From assembly GCA_018668795.1 (NCBI GenBank), contig JABJBD010000054.1, forward strand, positions 1 to 25,313: 25,313 nt of DNA, given 5' to 3'. Each line of letters begins with the position of its first letter. Within the stretch, counting starts at the first letter, position 1. A program made the translations under genes and the position numbers. Below the pieces are notes generated by a model. The model saw only the letters and a program-made list of their open reading frames with translations, was not told the origin of the DNA and did not search any database. Below are positions 1 to 7,653 of this stretch, one piece after another. This DNA is from Candidatus Puniceispirillum sp. Lineage in GTDB: Bacteria; Pseudomonadota; Alphaproteobacteria; Puniceispirillales; Puniceispirillaceae.

Positions 1-1106
1 AACCAACAAATCATCTTGATGCCGAATCCGTATCATGGCTGCAAAAATTTCTGCATGATTTTCCGGGTACCGTCGTCACCATTACCCACGATCGCTATTT
101 TCTGGATGAGGTTGCGGGTTGGATTCTGGAACTTGATCGCGGTGCAGGTATTCCCTATGAAGGCAATTATACGGGCTGGCTTGAGCAAAAGCATAAACGA
201 CTGGAACAAGAAGGCAAAGCGGATGATGCCCGTGTTAAGTCATTGTCACGCGAACTTGACTGGGTGCGTTCAGCGCCAAAGGCACGTCAGGCGAAATCAA
301 AAGCCCGCATCAACGCCTATGAAAAATTACTTGCCGAAGACCAGCAACGCCAAACCGATACGGCCCGCATTACGATACCAGCTGGCCCCCGTCTTGGCGA
401 TATTGTTATCAATGCCGAGGGTATCCAAAAGGGATTTGGTGAACGCTTGCTGATTGATGATTTGTCATTCCGGTTGCCGCCTGGGGGTATTGTTGGGGTG
501 ATTGGCCCGAACGGTGCAGGTAAGACAACATTGTTTAAAATGATTACCGGCGTCGAAGCCACTGATGCTGGTACATTTACTGTCGGCGATACGGTCAAGC
601 TTGGTTATGTAGATCAGTCACGCGACGCGCTGCCGAATGACAAAACCGTTTGGGAAGTCATTTCCGACGGGCTAGACGAGATTGCGCTTGGCAAGCGGAC
701 GATGGCGTCGCGGGCTTATGTTGGCCAGTTCAATTTCAAAGGTGGCGATCAGCAAAAGCATGTCGGGCAGCTGTCTGGGGGTGAGCGAAACCGTGTCCAT
801 CTGGCGCGAATGCTCAAAAGCGGGGCTAATCTGTTACTGCTTGATGAACCAACAAATGATCTGGATGTCGATACGTTGCGCGCGCTGGAAGAAGCGCTGG
901 ATGAATTTGCTGGTTGCGCGGTGGTGGTCAGCCACGACCGCTGGTTCCTTGACCGGATTGCAACGCATATTCTGGCATTTGAAGGTGATAGCCATGTTGA
1001 GTGGTTTGAGGGCAATTACGAAGCTTATGAAGCCGATAAAAAACGCCGTCTAGGTGCCGATGCAGAGCGTCCGACACGTATCAAATATAAACCAATTAGC
1101 CGCTAG
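1..1106 (+). CDS. ettA: EttA, ABC-F energy-dependent translational throttle protein (5' partial)
   Basis: The reading frame is already open at base 3 and runs to TAG at 1104-1106, giving 367 residues. E. coli EttA has about 555, so roughly the first third (most of ABC domain 1) lies outside the window. Visible in order are the end of the ABC1 Walker B (PTNHLD), its switch histidine (ITHDRYFLD), the basic inter-domain linker (about 170-350), and a full ABC2 domain. ABC2 has Walker A GPNGAGKTT (near 505-530), signature LSGGER (near 770-787), Walker B LLLLDEPTNDLD (near 831-860) and SHDRWFLDRIATH. ABC-F proteins are soluble and act at the ribosomal E site rather than as transporters; EttA gates early elongation according to ATP/ADP. 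Tracts such as the EGNYTGWLEQK-like linker, the RAYVGQFNFKG segment and the RIKYKPI C-terminus match EttA rather than Uup. It converges on mlaC with a 21-base gap. Confidence 0.93.
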   Translation, partial: PTNHLDAESVSWLQKFLHDFPGTVVTITHDRYFLDEVAGWILELDRGAGIPYEGNYTGWLEQKHKRLEQEGKADDARVKSLSRELDWVRSAPKARQAKSKARINAYEKLLAEDQQRQTDTARITIPAGPRLGDIVINAEGIQKGFGERLLIDDLSFRLPPGGIVGVIGPNGAGKTTLFKMITGVEATDAGTFTVGDTVKLGYVDQSRDALPNDKTVWEVISDGLDEIALGKRTMASRAYVGQFNFKGGDQQKHVGQLSGGERNRVHLARMLKSGANLLLLDEPTNDLDVDTLRALEEALDEFAGCAVVVSHDRWFLDRIATHILAFEGDSHVEWFEGNYEAYEADKKRRLGADAERPTRIKYKPISR

Positions 1107-1116
1107 TCTAGGCGGC
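1099..1116. terminator. Possible bidirectional hairpin between ettA and mlaC
   Basis: GCCG-CTA-GTC-TAG-G-CGGC forms a seven-pair stem with one bulged base and a three-base loop. It overlaps the ettA stop codon and fills the short gap between two convergent genes. No clear T-tract follows on the plus strand; on the minus strand it is followed only by a T-rich stretch. It could act as a weak two-way terminator or a 3'-end stabiliser. Confidence 0.3.
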
Positions 1117-1127
1117 ATATCGGGTCA

Positions 1128-1745
1128 TTATTCGTTGATTTTAGAGCGCATGGTATCAATCAGGGCTGAAAAATTGCCCTGATTCTTGCGAATGATTGCA
1201 ATATTTTCGTTTTTCTGCGTTACCAGCATCGAGATATTTTCAATCTCAACATCCATAACCCTTGCAGCTCCATCTTCAGGCGTTGTCACACGCCAACTAA
1301 TGGCAACGGGTTCTTTGGTCTTGGCTTTATCCGTAAATATGCCACCAACAAGCACCAGCTTTTTGCCTTTTGCTGTGCTTTTTGCAGCTGTGTATTCTAG
1401 CCCAGACAGCTGGTCAAAGTTACGCACAACTGTGCCAATCATGACCTGTCGCATGATATCGGTATATGTCTGGCGTTCGGTTGGTGTGGCTTTGCGCCAA
1501 TAAGCACCAGCAGAAAACCGGGCGATTAGCGGCAGGTCAAAATAGGCATCTAAAAGATAGGTTACATTTTTTTTGCGCTTTTCAATATCATCTGAATCAT
1601 TATCAAGAAACCCTTGCAAATCCAGCATCATATTGTCGATATGGGCTTCGGCTTTTCCAACTTGATTGTCGGCAAAGGCTGATGCAGACATAGCAAAAAA
1701 CACCGCAAAGATAACAAAAATTCTGCTAAAGAAACGTCTTGTCAT
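1128..1745 (-). CDS. mlaC: MlaC/Ttg2D-family periplasmic phospholipid-binding protein
   Basis: A 205-residue protein of the Tol_Tol_Ttg2 (MlaC) family. A Sec signal peptide is clear: MTRRFF basic start, a hydrophobic core over about residues 9-22, and a likely signal peptidase I cut after the AFA at residues 23-25. The mature part has the family layout, with an early LxxFL segment (MLDLQGFL), a YFDLPLIARFSAGAYW block and a late ISMLVTQKNE...IIRKNQGNFSALID segment. The family shuttles a phospholipid across the periplasm between MlaA complexes in the outer membrane and the inner-membrane MlaFEDB transporter. The start ATG shares one base with the mlaA stop (TAATG), and a GGAG lies 10 bases upstream inside mlaA, so the two are probably translationally coupled. 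No mlaFEDB genes are present in the window. Confidence 0.9.
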   Translation of the reverse strand: MTRRFFSRIFVIFAVFFAMSASAFADNQVGKAEAHIDNMMLDLQGFLDNDSDDIEKRKKNVTYLLDAYFDLPLIARFSAGAYWRKATPTERQTYTDIMRQVMIGTVVRNFDQLSGLEYTAAKSTAKGKKLVLVGGIFTDKAKTKEPVAISWRVTTPEDGAARVMDVEIENISMLVTQKNENIAIIRKNQGNFSALIDTMRSKINE

Positions 1746-2533
1746 TACCCATCATCTCCAAAGAAATCTTCAAATTCGTCATCGACTGATGATGCGCCAT
1801 CGCCGCGTAGTTGATCGCCAAGCAACCCGTTACGTTGCTGGTAATAGACCGAGCGTGTTCGCGCATATGGATCAAGCGCATTATATTTCACGTCATTGAT
1901 TTCTTCGAAATTGGCTGCGCGGAAGGATACAGCCGTTGCTGGTATGCGTGCTGTCTGCCATGTCTGTAAAGGGGCTCCAGCGTCCAGAATTGAATAGGGG
2001 TTCAACACCATATCGACAACGCGTCCGGTCAGGCTGCGTGTAGTATGCGGCCCCAGAAAAGGCACCATCAGATACGAACCTTCTTCAATATCGGCGGCGG
2101 CAAGTGTCTGTCCAAAATCTTCTTTATGAATGGGTGTTGCATCGTCTCCCATCAGATCAACAAATCCCAGCGTCAACCCGTTAATGGCGAAACTCAGAAC
2201 GGCAAGTCCAGCATTTTCATATTTACCTTGCAAGGTGGAATTGATTGCCGTGGATGGTAATCCAGCCCATGCCAAATGATGTGCAATAGCCGTTTGCCCG
2301 CCTTCGGGTACTGCTTTGCGATACTCACTGGCGACAGGTTCGATAACATAGGTATCAACGCCCATGTTGAAATCAAAAATGGCGCGGTTATCATTTTCAT
2401 AGGTATCACGAACATCGCTACGCTGTTCTACAGGAACACTGGAACAGGCGGCAAATATCACAAGGCTACTGACGATAAGTAACTGTGAACGCATCATGTG
2501 AATATATCGGTTTGAACTCATGTTTAAATTCAT
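1745..2533 (-). CDS. mlaA: MlaA/VacJ-family outer-membrane lipoprotein
   Basis: A 262-residue lipoprotein. Its hydrophobic signal ends in a lipobox-like IFAAC, with Cys30 as the probable lipidation site. The mature part matches MlaA/VacJ: YENDNRAIFDFN near the N-terminus, SxINxxLQGK, FAINxxxG and the EDFGQTLAAADIEEGSYLMVPFLGP block, then the LNPYSILD region. MlaA sits in the outer membrane with porins, removes mislocalised phospholipid from the outer leaflet and passes it to MlaC. The C-terminus is short and very acidic (DDEFEDFFGDDG). The start is uncertain: ATG at 2533, at 2521, or the ATG pair at 2497/2494 are all possible and none has a strong Shine-Dalgarno. The first is used because it lies just downstream of a candidate promoter. 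Confidence 0.9.
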   Translation of the reverse strand: MNLNMSSNRYIHMMRSQLLIVSSLVIFAACSSVPVEQRSDVRDTYENDNRAIFDFNMGVDTYVIEPVASEYRKAVPEGGQTAIAHHLAWAGLPSTAINSTLQGKYENAGLAVLSFAINGLTLGFVDLMGDDATPIHKEDFGQTLAAADIEEGSYLMVPFLGPHTTRSLTGRVVDMVLNPYSILDAGAPLQTWQTARIPATAVSFRAANFEEINDVKYNALDPYARTRSVYYQQRNGLLGDQLRGDGASSVDDEFEDFFGDDG

Positions 2534-2568
2534 AACAACTTTTAACCACTTTGGATAATAATGAGGCT

Positions 2569-2596
2569 AAGATACCGCAAACAATATTCGTGTCAA
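2569..2596 (-). promoter_or_regulatory. Candidate sigma-70-type promoter for mlaA-mlaC
   Basis: On the minus strand there is a perfect TTGACA (2596-2591), a 16-base spacer and TATCTT (2574-2569, four of six matches to TATAAT). The predicted transcription start near 2561 leaves about 27 untranslated bases before the mlaA ATG at 2533. The rest of the 202-bp divergent region (2534-2735) shows no equally good promoter toward uvrD. Confidence 0.45.
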
Positions 2597-2735
2597 AGCG
2601 CGTTTACGACCCTGAACAAGATTTGCGAAGTAATCACAATGCTGGTTTTATGTTTTGGCGTCAAATATGTCGAATTAATGAGAAAAGCGACTTTGTAATA
2701 TTGACCGGATAGCACCCATTTGCGAGTTTGGGCTT

Positions 2736-4967
2736 ATGATGAATGATCTAAATCAAAATCCAGTAAGCCCCTGGTTAATCGGTCTCAATACATCCCAGTC
2801 TGACGCAGTTACATCCCTTCAAGGACCGCTTCTGGTCTTGTCTGGTGCTGGTACAGGCAAAACCCGGGTGCTGACATCGCGGCTTGCCGAACTTGTCGCT
2901 AGTGGTACAGCAAAGCCGTGGAATATTCTGGCGGTGACCTTTACTAATAAGGCCGCGCGCGAGATGAAAAGCCGAATCGGCGATATGGTTGGGCCAATGG
3001 TTGAACAGGTGTGGCTAGGCACATTTCACTCGCTGGCGGCAAAGATGCTACGTCGGCATGCAGATATGGTTGGTCTGAAATCAGATTTTACCATTCTTGA
3101 TAGTGATGACCAGGTGCGCCTGATCAAACAGCTTATGGCAGCAGAAAACATAGACCCAAAACGCTGGCCTGCACGTATGGTCGCGGGGGTTATTTCACGC
3201 TGGAAAGACCGTGGTCTGGTGCCTGAAAAGATTACCCTTGCCGAGGCAGGTGATGTTGCAAATGGCCGCATGCAACAACTCTATAAGGATTATCAGGCGC
3301 GGTTACTGACACTGAATGCAGTTGATTTTGGTGATCTTCTGCTTCACATGCTGACCATTTTTCAGAACCATGCCGATGTGCTGGCTGATTATCATGGGCG
3401 CATCACACATATTATGGTTGATGAGTATCAAGATACTAACGTCGCGCAATATCTGTGGCTCAGACTGCTAACAGGACAACGCAATAACCTGTGTTGTGTG
3501 GGTGATGACGACCAATCAATTTATGGCTGGCGGGGTGCTGAAGTTGGCAATATTTTGCGCTTTGAAAGTGATTTTCCTGGGGCAAAAACCGTTCGGCTTG
3601 AAGAAAATTACCGATCTACTGGGCACATTCTGGCGGCGGCATCGACGGTAATTGCCCGTAATGAAACGCGCCTTGGAAAGACCCTTTTCACATCGGCGGA
3701 TGATGGGGAAAAAGTGCGCGTCAATGGCTATTGGGATGGCGCCGATGAAGCCCGAACGATCTCCAGCCATATTGAATCGATACAACAGGCTGGGCATCAT
3801 CTGTCACAGATTGCCGTTTTGGTACGTGCGGGTTTCCAAACGCGCGAATTTGAAGAACGGTTTATTGCCATTGGCCTGCCATATCGTGTTGTGGGAGCGC
3901 GTTTTTACGAACGGGCGGAAATTCGAGACGCGATTGCCTATTTACGGCTGATTGCGCAACCAGCCGATGATCTTGCTTTTGAGCGGATTATCAATGTTCC
4001 CAAGCGCGGTTTGGGAACAGCAAGCATTCAGGCGATTCATATTCAGGCGCGCGCCTCGCAAAAGCCGCTTCTGGCGGCGGCGATGGATCTGATCGAGACA
4101 GAAGAACTTCGCCCAGCGGCGCGCACAACCTTGGGTAATTTTGTTCAGGACATTGGACGCTGGCGCAAGCAGATTGGCACTCTGCATCAAGGTGATCTTG
4201 CACGAATGGTGCTTGACGAGTCAGGCTATACAACGATGTGGCAGATGGATAAATCGCCCGATGCTGAAGGCCGGCTTGAAAATTTGACCGAACTGGTCAG
4301 CGCGATGCAGGACTTTGACTCTCTTCAGGGGTTTCTGGAACATATCTCGCTGGTAATGGATGGTGATACAATATCCGAGCAAGGCGAAGTTACCTTAATG
4401 ACATTACATGCGGCAAAGGGACTGGAATTTGATACGGTCTTTTTGCCAGGTTGGGAGGAAGGCATTTTCCCTAGCCAGCGCACTATGGATGAAAATGGCG
4501 CCATAGGTCTGGAAGAAGAACGCCGTCTTGCTTATGTCGGCATCACCCGGGCGCGAAAAAACGTCCATATTTCATTTGCCAGCAGCCGCCGGGTACATGG
4601 CCAGTGGCAGTCGGCCATTCCTTCACGCTTTGTGCAAGAATTACCTGCCGAAAATATTATCGAAGATATGGCACAGGGCATGGGCATTGGCCGTACGTCG
4701 CCAGCATATATCGCCGGTGCATCAGATATCGTTGGTCAACAGGGCTATGGACCTGGATGGCGGCGCATGGCTGACCGTCAGCAACAAGGCGCGGAAAACC
4801 GGTTTGTTGCCGAAACTAGTGGCGCGGGTTTTACCCGTGGTGATCGGGTTTTTCATCAAAAATTTGGCATGGGTAATGTTGTAAATGTTGAAGGTGACAA
4901 GCTGGAAATATCATTTGATAAAGCAGGACATAAAAAGGTTGTGTCCGGATTTGTGAGCAAACCATGA
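2736..4967 (+). CDS. uvrD: UvrD/PcrA-type superfamily 1 DNA helicase
   Basis: 743 residues, the usual size for UvrD/PcrA. All SF1A motifs are in place: Q-motif region (GLNTSQSDAV), Walker A GAGTGKT with Lys42, TFTNKAAREM, GTFHSLAAKML, motif II DEYQD (229-233), motif III GDDDQSIYGWRGA (from 256), motif IV ENYRST (290-295), motif V TLHAAKGLEFD (556-566) and motif VI YVGITRAR (600-607). The C-terminal 40 residues (RVFHQKFGMGNVV...) look like the Tudor-like domain of PcrA/UvrD that contacts RNA polymerase or partner proteins. It unwinds DNA 3'-5' in nucleotide-excision and mismatch repair and removes stalled complexes. It leads an operon: its TGA overlaps the prmA ATG as ATGA. Two adjacent ATGs start the ORF and neither has an obvious Shine-Dalgarno. 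Confidence 0.95.
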   Translation: MMNDLNQNPVSPWLIGLNTSQSDAVTSLQGPLLVLSGAGTGKTRVLTSRLAELVASGTAKPWNILAVTFTNKAAREMKSRIGDMVGPMVEQVWLGTFHSLAAKMLRRHADMVGLKSDFTILDSDDQVRLIKQLMAAENIDPKRWPARMVAGVISRWKDRGLVPEKITLAEAGDVANGRMQQLYKDYQARLLTLNAVDFGDLLLHMLTIFQNHADVLADYHGRITHIMVDEYQDTNVAQYLWLRLLTGQRNNLCCVGDDDQSIYGWRGAEVGNILRFESDFPGAKTVRLEENYRSTGHILAAASTVIARNETRLGKTLFTSADDGEKVRVNGYWDGADEARTISSHIESIQQAGHHLSQIAVLVRAGFQTREFEERFIAIGLPYRVVGARFYERAEIRDAIAYLRLIAQPADDLAFERIINVPKRGLGTASIQAIHIQARASQKPLLAAAMDLIETEELRPAARTTLGNFVQDIGRWRKQIGTLHQGDLARMVLDESGYTTMWQMDKSPDAEGRLENLTELVSAMQDFDSLQGFLEHISLVMDGDTISEQGEVTLMTLHAAKGLEFDTVFLPGWEEGIFPSQRTMDENGAIGLEEERRLAYVGITRARKNVHISFASSRRVHGQWQSAIPSRFVQELPAENIIEDMAQGMGIGRTSPAYIAGASDIVGQQGYGPGWRRMADRQQQGAENRFVAETSGAGFTRGDRVFHQKFGMGNVVNVEGDKLEISFDKAGHKKVVSGFVSKP

Positions 4968-5902
4968 CTACCATATATGCTGTCCGCCTTGACTTGCCCG
5001 ATGTTACCGATGCAAAGGTCGTCGCTGGGTTTGAGGCGGTGTTTAGCGAGCTTTTGGAAAGCGAGGCAACGTCGCATATCCGGTCGTCGCAAGAGCGTTG
5101 GCATATTGAGGCATTATTTCTGTTCTCGCCTGATGAGGCTGTTATCACGCAATTACTGGCGCCAGTTTTTGCGCAACATCAGCTGGTGCCATGTGCTGTT
5201 CAGGTCGAACAATTACCCCAGCGCGATTGGCTTGCCGAAAATCGGGCATCATTTCCAGCGCTTCACATTGGCCGTTTCTGGATATATGGCAGTCATATAG
5301 GTGATGCCCCGCCGCCTGCCAGCTTGCCGCTTCTGGTTGATGCGGCACAGGCCTTTGGATCAGGCACGCATCCAACCACTGAGGGATGCCTGCGGGCCAT
5401 GGATATGATTAATCGTCGCTATAGGGGGCGTGCCCCGCGCTTTACATTGGACATGGGCTGTGGATCGGCAATTCTTGGCATGGCCGCGGCAAAATTATGG
5501 CCATCCTGTCAGGTTATGGGCGCCGATAATGACCCTGTGGCTATCAAAGTGGCAGAAGGCAACCGGATACGTAATCAAATTGCCCCGACACAGATGCGGC
5601 TTGGTGTTTCGGCGGGTTTTTCTGGACGCTTGGTGCGTCAACATGGTCCTTATGATGTTATTCTTGCCAATATTCTAGCTGGCCCCCTGCGTAAGATGGC
5701 ACCATCATTGATGCCGCATCTTGCTGATAATGGGTGGCTTGTTCTATCAGGTATTTTAAATCATCAGGCGGCAATGGTGGCACAGGCCTATGGTATGGTA
5801 GGTGCGCGCCTATGGGCAAAAATTCGTATTGGCGAGTGGACAAGTCTGGTCATGCGTCCACGACAAGCCGGACAGATGCCTGCGTTATGGAGGTCTAAAT
5901 GA
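4964..5902 (+). CDS. prmA: Ribosomal protein L11 methyltransferase
   Basis: A 312-residue class I SAM-dependent methyltransferase of the PrmA family, which trimethylates ribosomal protein L11. The N-terminal third is a divergent substrate-recognition domain. The PrmA hallmark FGSGTHPTT starts at Phe131. Motif I is LDMGCGSAILGMAAAKL (from Leu162), the acidic ribose contact is in MGADNDP, and the catalytic-loop NILAGPL begins at Asn236. It starts by ATGA overlap with uvrD and ends by ATGA overlap with pepP, so all three are probably cotranscribed. The C-terminus carries about 20 extra residues past the methyltransferase fold (RPRQAGQMPALWRSK). The GGAGG that serves pepP lies inside its last codons. 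Confidence 0.93.
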   Translation: MTTIYAVRLDLPDVTDAKVVAGFEAVFSELLESEATSHIRSSQERWHIEALFLFSPDEAVITQLLAPVFAQHQLVPCAVQVEQLPQRDWLAENRASFPALHIGRFWIYGSHIGDAPPPASLPLLVDAAQAFGSGTHPTTEGCLRAMDMINRRYRGRAPRFTLDMGCGSAILGMAAAKLWPSCQVMGADNDPVAIKVAEGNRIRNQIAPTQMRLGVSAGFSGRLVRQHGPYDVILANILAGPLRKMAPSLMPHLADNGWLVLSGILNHQAAMVAQAYGMVGARLWAKIRIGEWTSLVMRPRQAGQMPALWRSK

Positions 5903-7653
5903 CAGCACAGATTTTTAACCAGCGGCTACAGGCGCTTCGTGCACAGATGGATGCGCATGATATTGATGGTTGGGTGATTGGCCGCGAAGATATGTATCAG
6001 GGCGAAGAAGTTCCGGCTGGCGATGAACGTCTCGCCTATGTGTCAGGTTTCACCGGCTCGGCGGGCACCGCTATTGTTTTGGCTGATCGGGCGGCATTGT
6101 TCAGCGATGGCCGCTATAGTTTGCAGATGGAAAAACAGACCGATGCCGATGCGTGGTCATGCCATACCATGCCGGATGTTGAAATCGGTGCATGGCTGAA
6201 AACGCAGAAACTATCCGGTTTGAAAATTGGTGTGGATGCCCGGCTGATCACCCTTTCTGCCTTTGATAGATTATCGGCTACAATGCGCGAAGCGGGGTTA
6301 TCGTTGCAAGCGATGATGCAGAATCCTGTTGATATGATATGGCAGGATCGCCCCATATCCGAGGCCAAACCAGCATTTGCAATGGCTGACGAAATAGCTG
6401 GCGAAACCATTGCCAGCAAGCTTGATCGGTTGACGGATCGATTGACAGATTTTGGATGTGATGCAGTTTTATTGTCACGTGCTGATGCTGTCAACTGGCT
6501 TGCCAATATCCGTGGATATGATCTTGCCTGTACGCCAGTGACTTTGGCATTTGCCCTGTTTCATCGCGAAAATGGTTTGATTATATTGTCAGATCGCCAG
6601 CGCATATTGCCAGTTCTCAACGAGCATATGGCGGTGGTGCCGCTGGAACAGCTTGATGAATTGTTGGTACCGCTTGCAGGGTGCGATTTTATGATTGATC
6701 CGGCCAGTCTGCCAAAAGCGCTATATGACGTGATTTCAGACAGTGGTGTCAATGTCGTCACGTCACCTTGTCCGGTGACAAAAATGAAAGCGCAGAAAAA
6801 TCTAGCCGAGCTTGATGGTTTCCGCAAGGCGCATCAGATTGACGGCGTGGCAATGGCCGAGTTTCTGTGCTGGCTAGACCATACCGACGTCACCCAGATG
6901 CGGGAAAGTGCACTCGCTGATAAATTACTGTCGATACGCGCGGGTCATCCTGATTTTATAGCATCAAGTTTTGAGACTATTTCAGGCAGTGGTGCGAATG
7001 GTGCTATTGTCCATTATCGTGCGGTTGCTGGTCAGGATAGCGTGATCCAGAATGACAGCCTGTATCTGCTGGACTCAGGCGCGCATTACCGCTTTGGCAC
7101 AACTGACATAACGCGCACCATTCTGATCGGAGAGGCTGACGCTGAAATGCGGCATGCATTTACTGCCGTTTTGCAGGGACATATTGCCTTGGCACGGGCG
7201 CATGTACCCCTTGGCACAACTGGACGTCAACTTGATACGATAGCGCGCACACCTATCTGGTCTGTTGGACTTGATTATGCGCATGGTACGGGGCATGGCG
7301 TCGGGCATGTTCTGTCGGTGCATGAAGGGCCTGCCAGCATTTCCAAACGTGGAAGCGTGTCAATATCTGCTGGGATGGTGCTGTCGAACGAGCCCGGCTA
7401 TTATAAAGCAGGATCTTGGGGTATTCGCATTGAAAATTTGATTGCGGCTAAGGTAGCGTCACAAGATGGCTTTATCGAATTCGAAACGCTTACTATGGCA
7501 CCGATTGATCGCCGGTTAATCGACAAAACAATGTTGTCCGAGGCCGACACTGTCTGGGTCGATATATATCATCAATGGGTGCTGTCAAAGATTGGCAGTG
7601 ATGTGTCCCCACAATGCCAAGCATGGCTTATCAAGGCTTGTGCCCCTTTATGA
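5899..7653 (+). CDS. pepP: Aminopeptidase P (Xaa-Pro aminopeptidase, M24B, long form)
   Basis: 584 residues, the three-domain long form resembling eukaryotic XPNPEP1 rather than the roughly 440-residue E. coli PepP. Two creatinase-like N-terminal domains (about 1-150 and 155-310) precede a pita-bread catalytic domain (about 315-535) and a short C-terminal tail. All five metal ligands are visible: Asp392 (LLDSGAHY), Asp403 (TTDITRT), His466 (GTGHGVGH), Glu498 (SNEPGYY) and Glu529 (FEFETLT); the second catalytic His475 is in SVHEGP. It removes N-terminal residues preceding proline and needs two divalent metals, typically Mn. The ATG overlaps the prmA stop and has an excellent GGAGG (5889-5893) five bases upstream. 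Its stop overlaps the end of convergent ligA by 6 bp, leaving no room for an intergenic terminator. Confidence 0.93.
   Translation: MTAQIFNQRLQALRAQMDAHDIDGWVIGREDMYQGEEVPAGDERLAYVSGFTGSAGTAIVLADRAALFSDGRYSLQMEKQTDADAWSCHTMPDVEIGAWLKTQKLSGLKIGVDARLITLSAFDRLSATMREAGLSLQAMMQNPVDMIWQDRPISEAKPAFAMADEIAGETIASKLDRLTDRLTDFGCDAVLLSRADAVNWLANIRGYDLACTPVTLAFALFHRENGLIILSDRQRILPVLNEHMAVVPLEQLDELLVPLAGCDFMIDPASLPKALYDVISDSGVNVVTSPCPVTKMKAQKNLAELDGFRKAHQIDGVAMAEFLCWLDHTDVTQMRESALADKLLSIRAGHPDFIASSFETISGSGANGAIVHYRAVAGQDSVIQNDSLYLLDSGAHYRFGTTDITRTILIGEADAEMRHAFTAVLQGHIALARAHVPLGTTGRQLDTIARTPIWSVGLDYAHGTGHGVGHVLSVHEGPASISKRGSVSISAGMVLSNEPGYYKAGSWGIRIENLIAAKVASQDGFIEFETLTMAPIDRRLIDKTMLSEADTVWVDIYHQWVLSKIGSDVSPQCQAWLIKACAPL

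Noticed and set aside
2623..2640. GAAC half-site upstream of uvrD as a possible LexA box
   Set aside because: Only one GAAC is present; the position seven bases on reads GCGA, so the two-part alphaproteobacterial SOS motif is not met.
2561..2698. 45-codon plus-strand frame upstream of uvrD
   Set aside because: It has no Shine-Dalgarno before its ATG, overlaps the candidate mlaA promoter on the other strand, and is within the length expected by chance in a 200-bp spacer.
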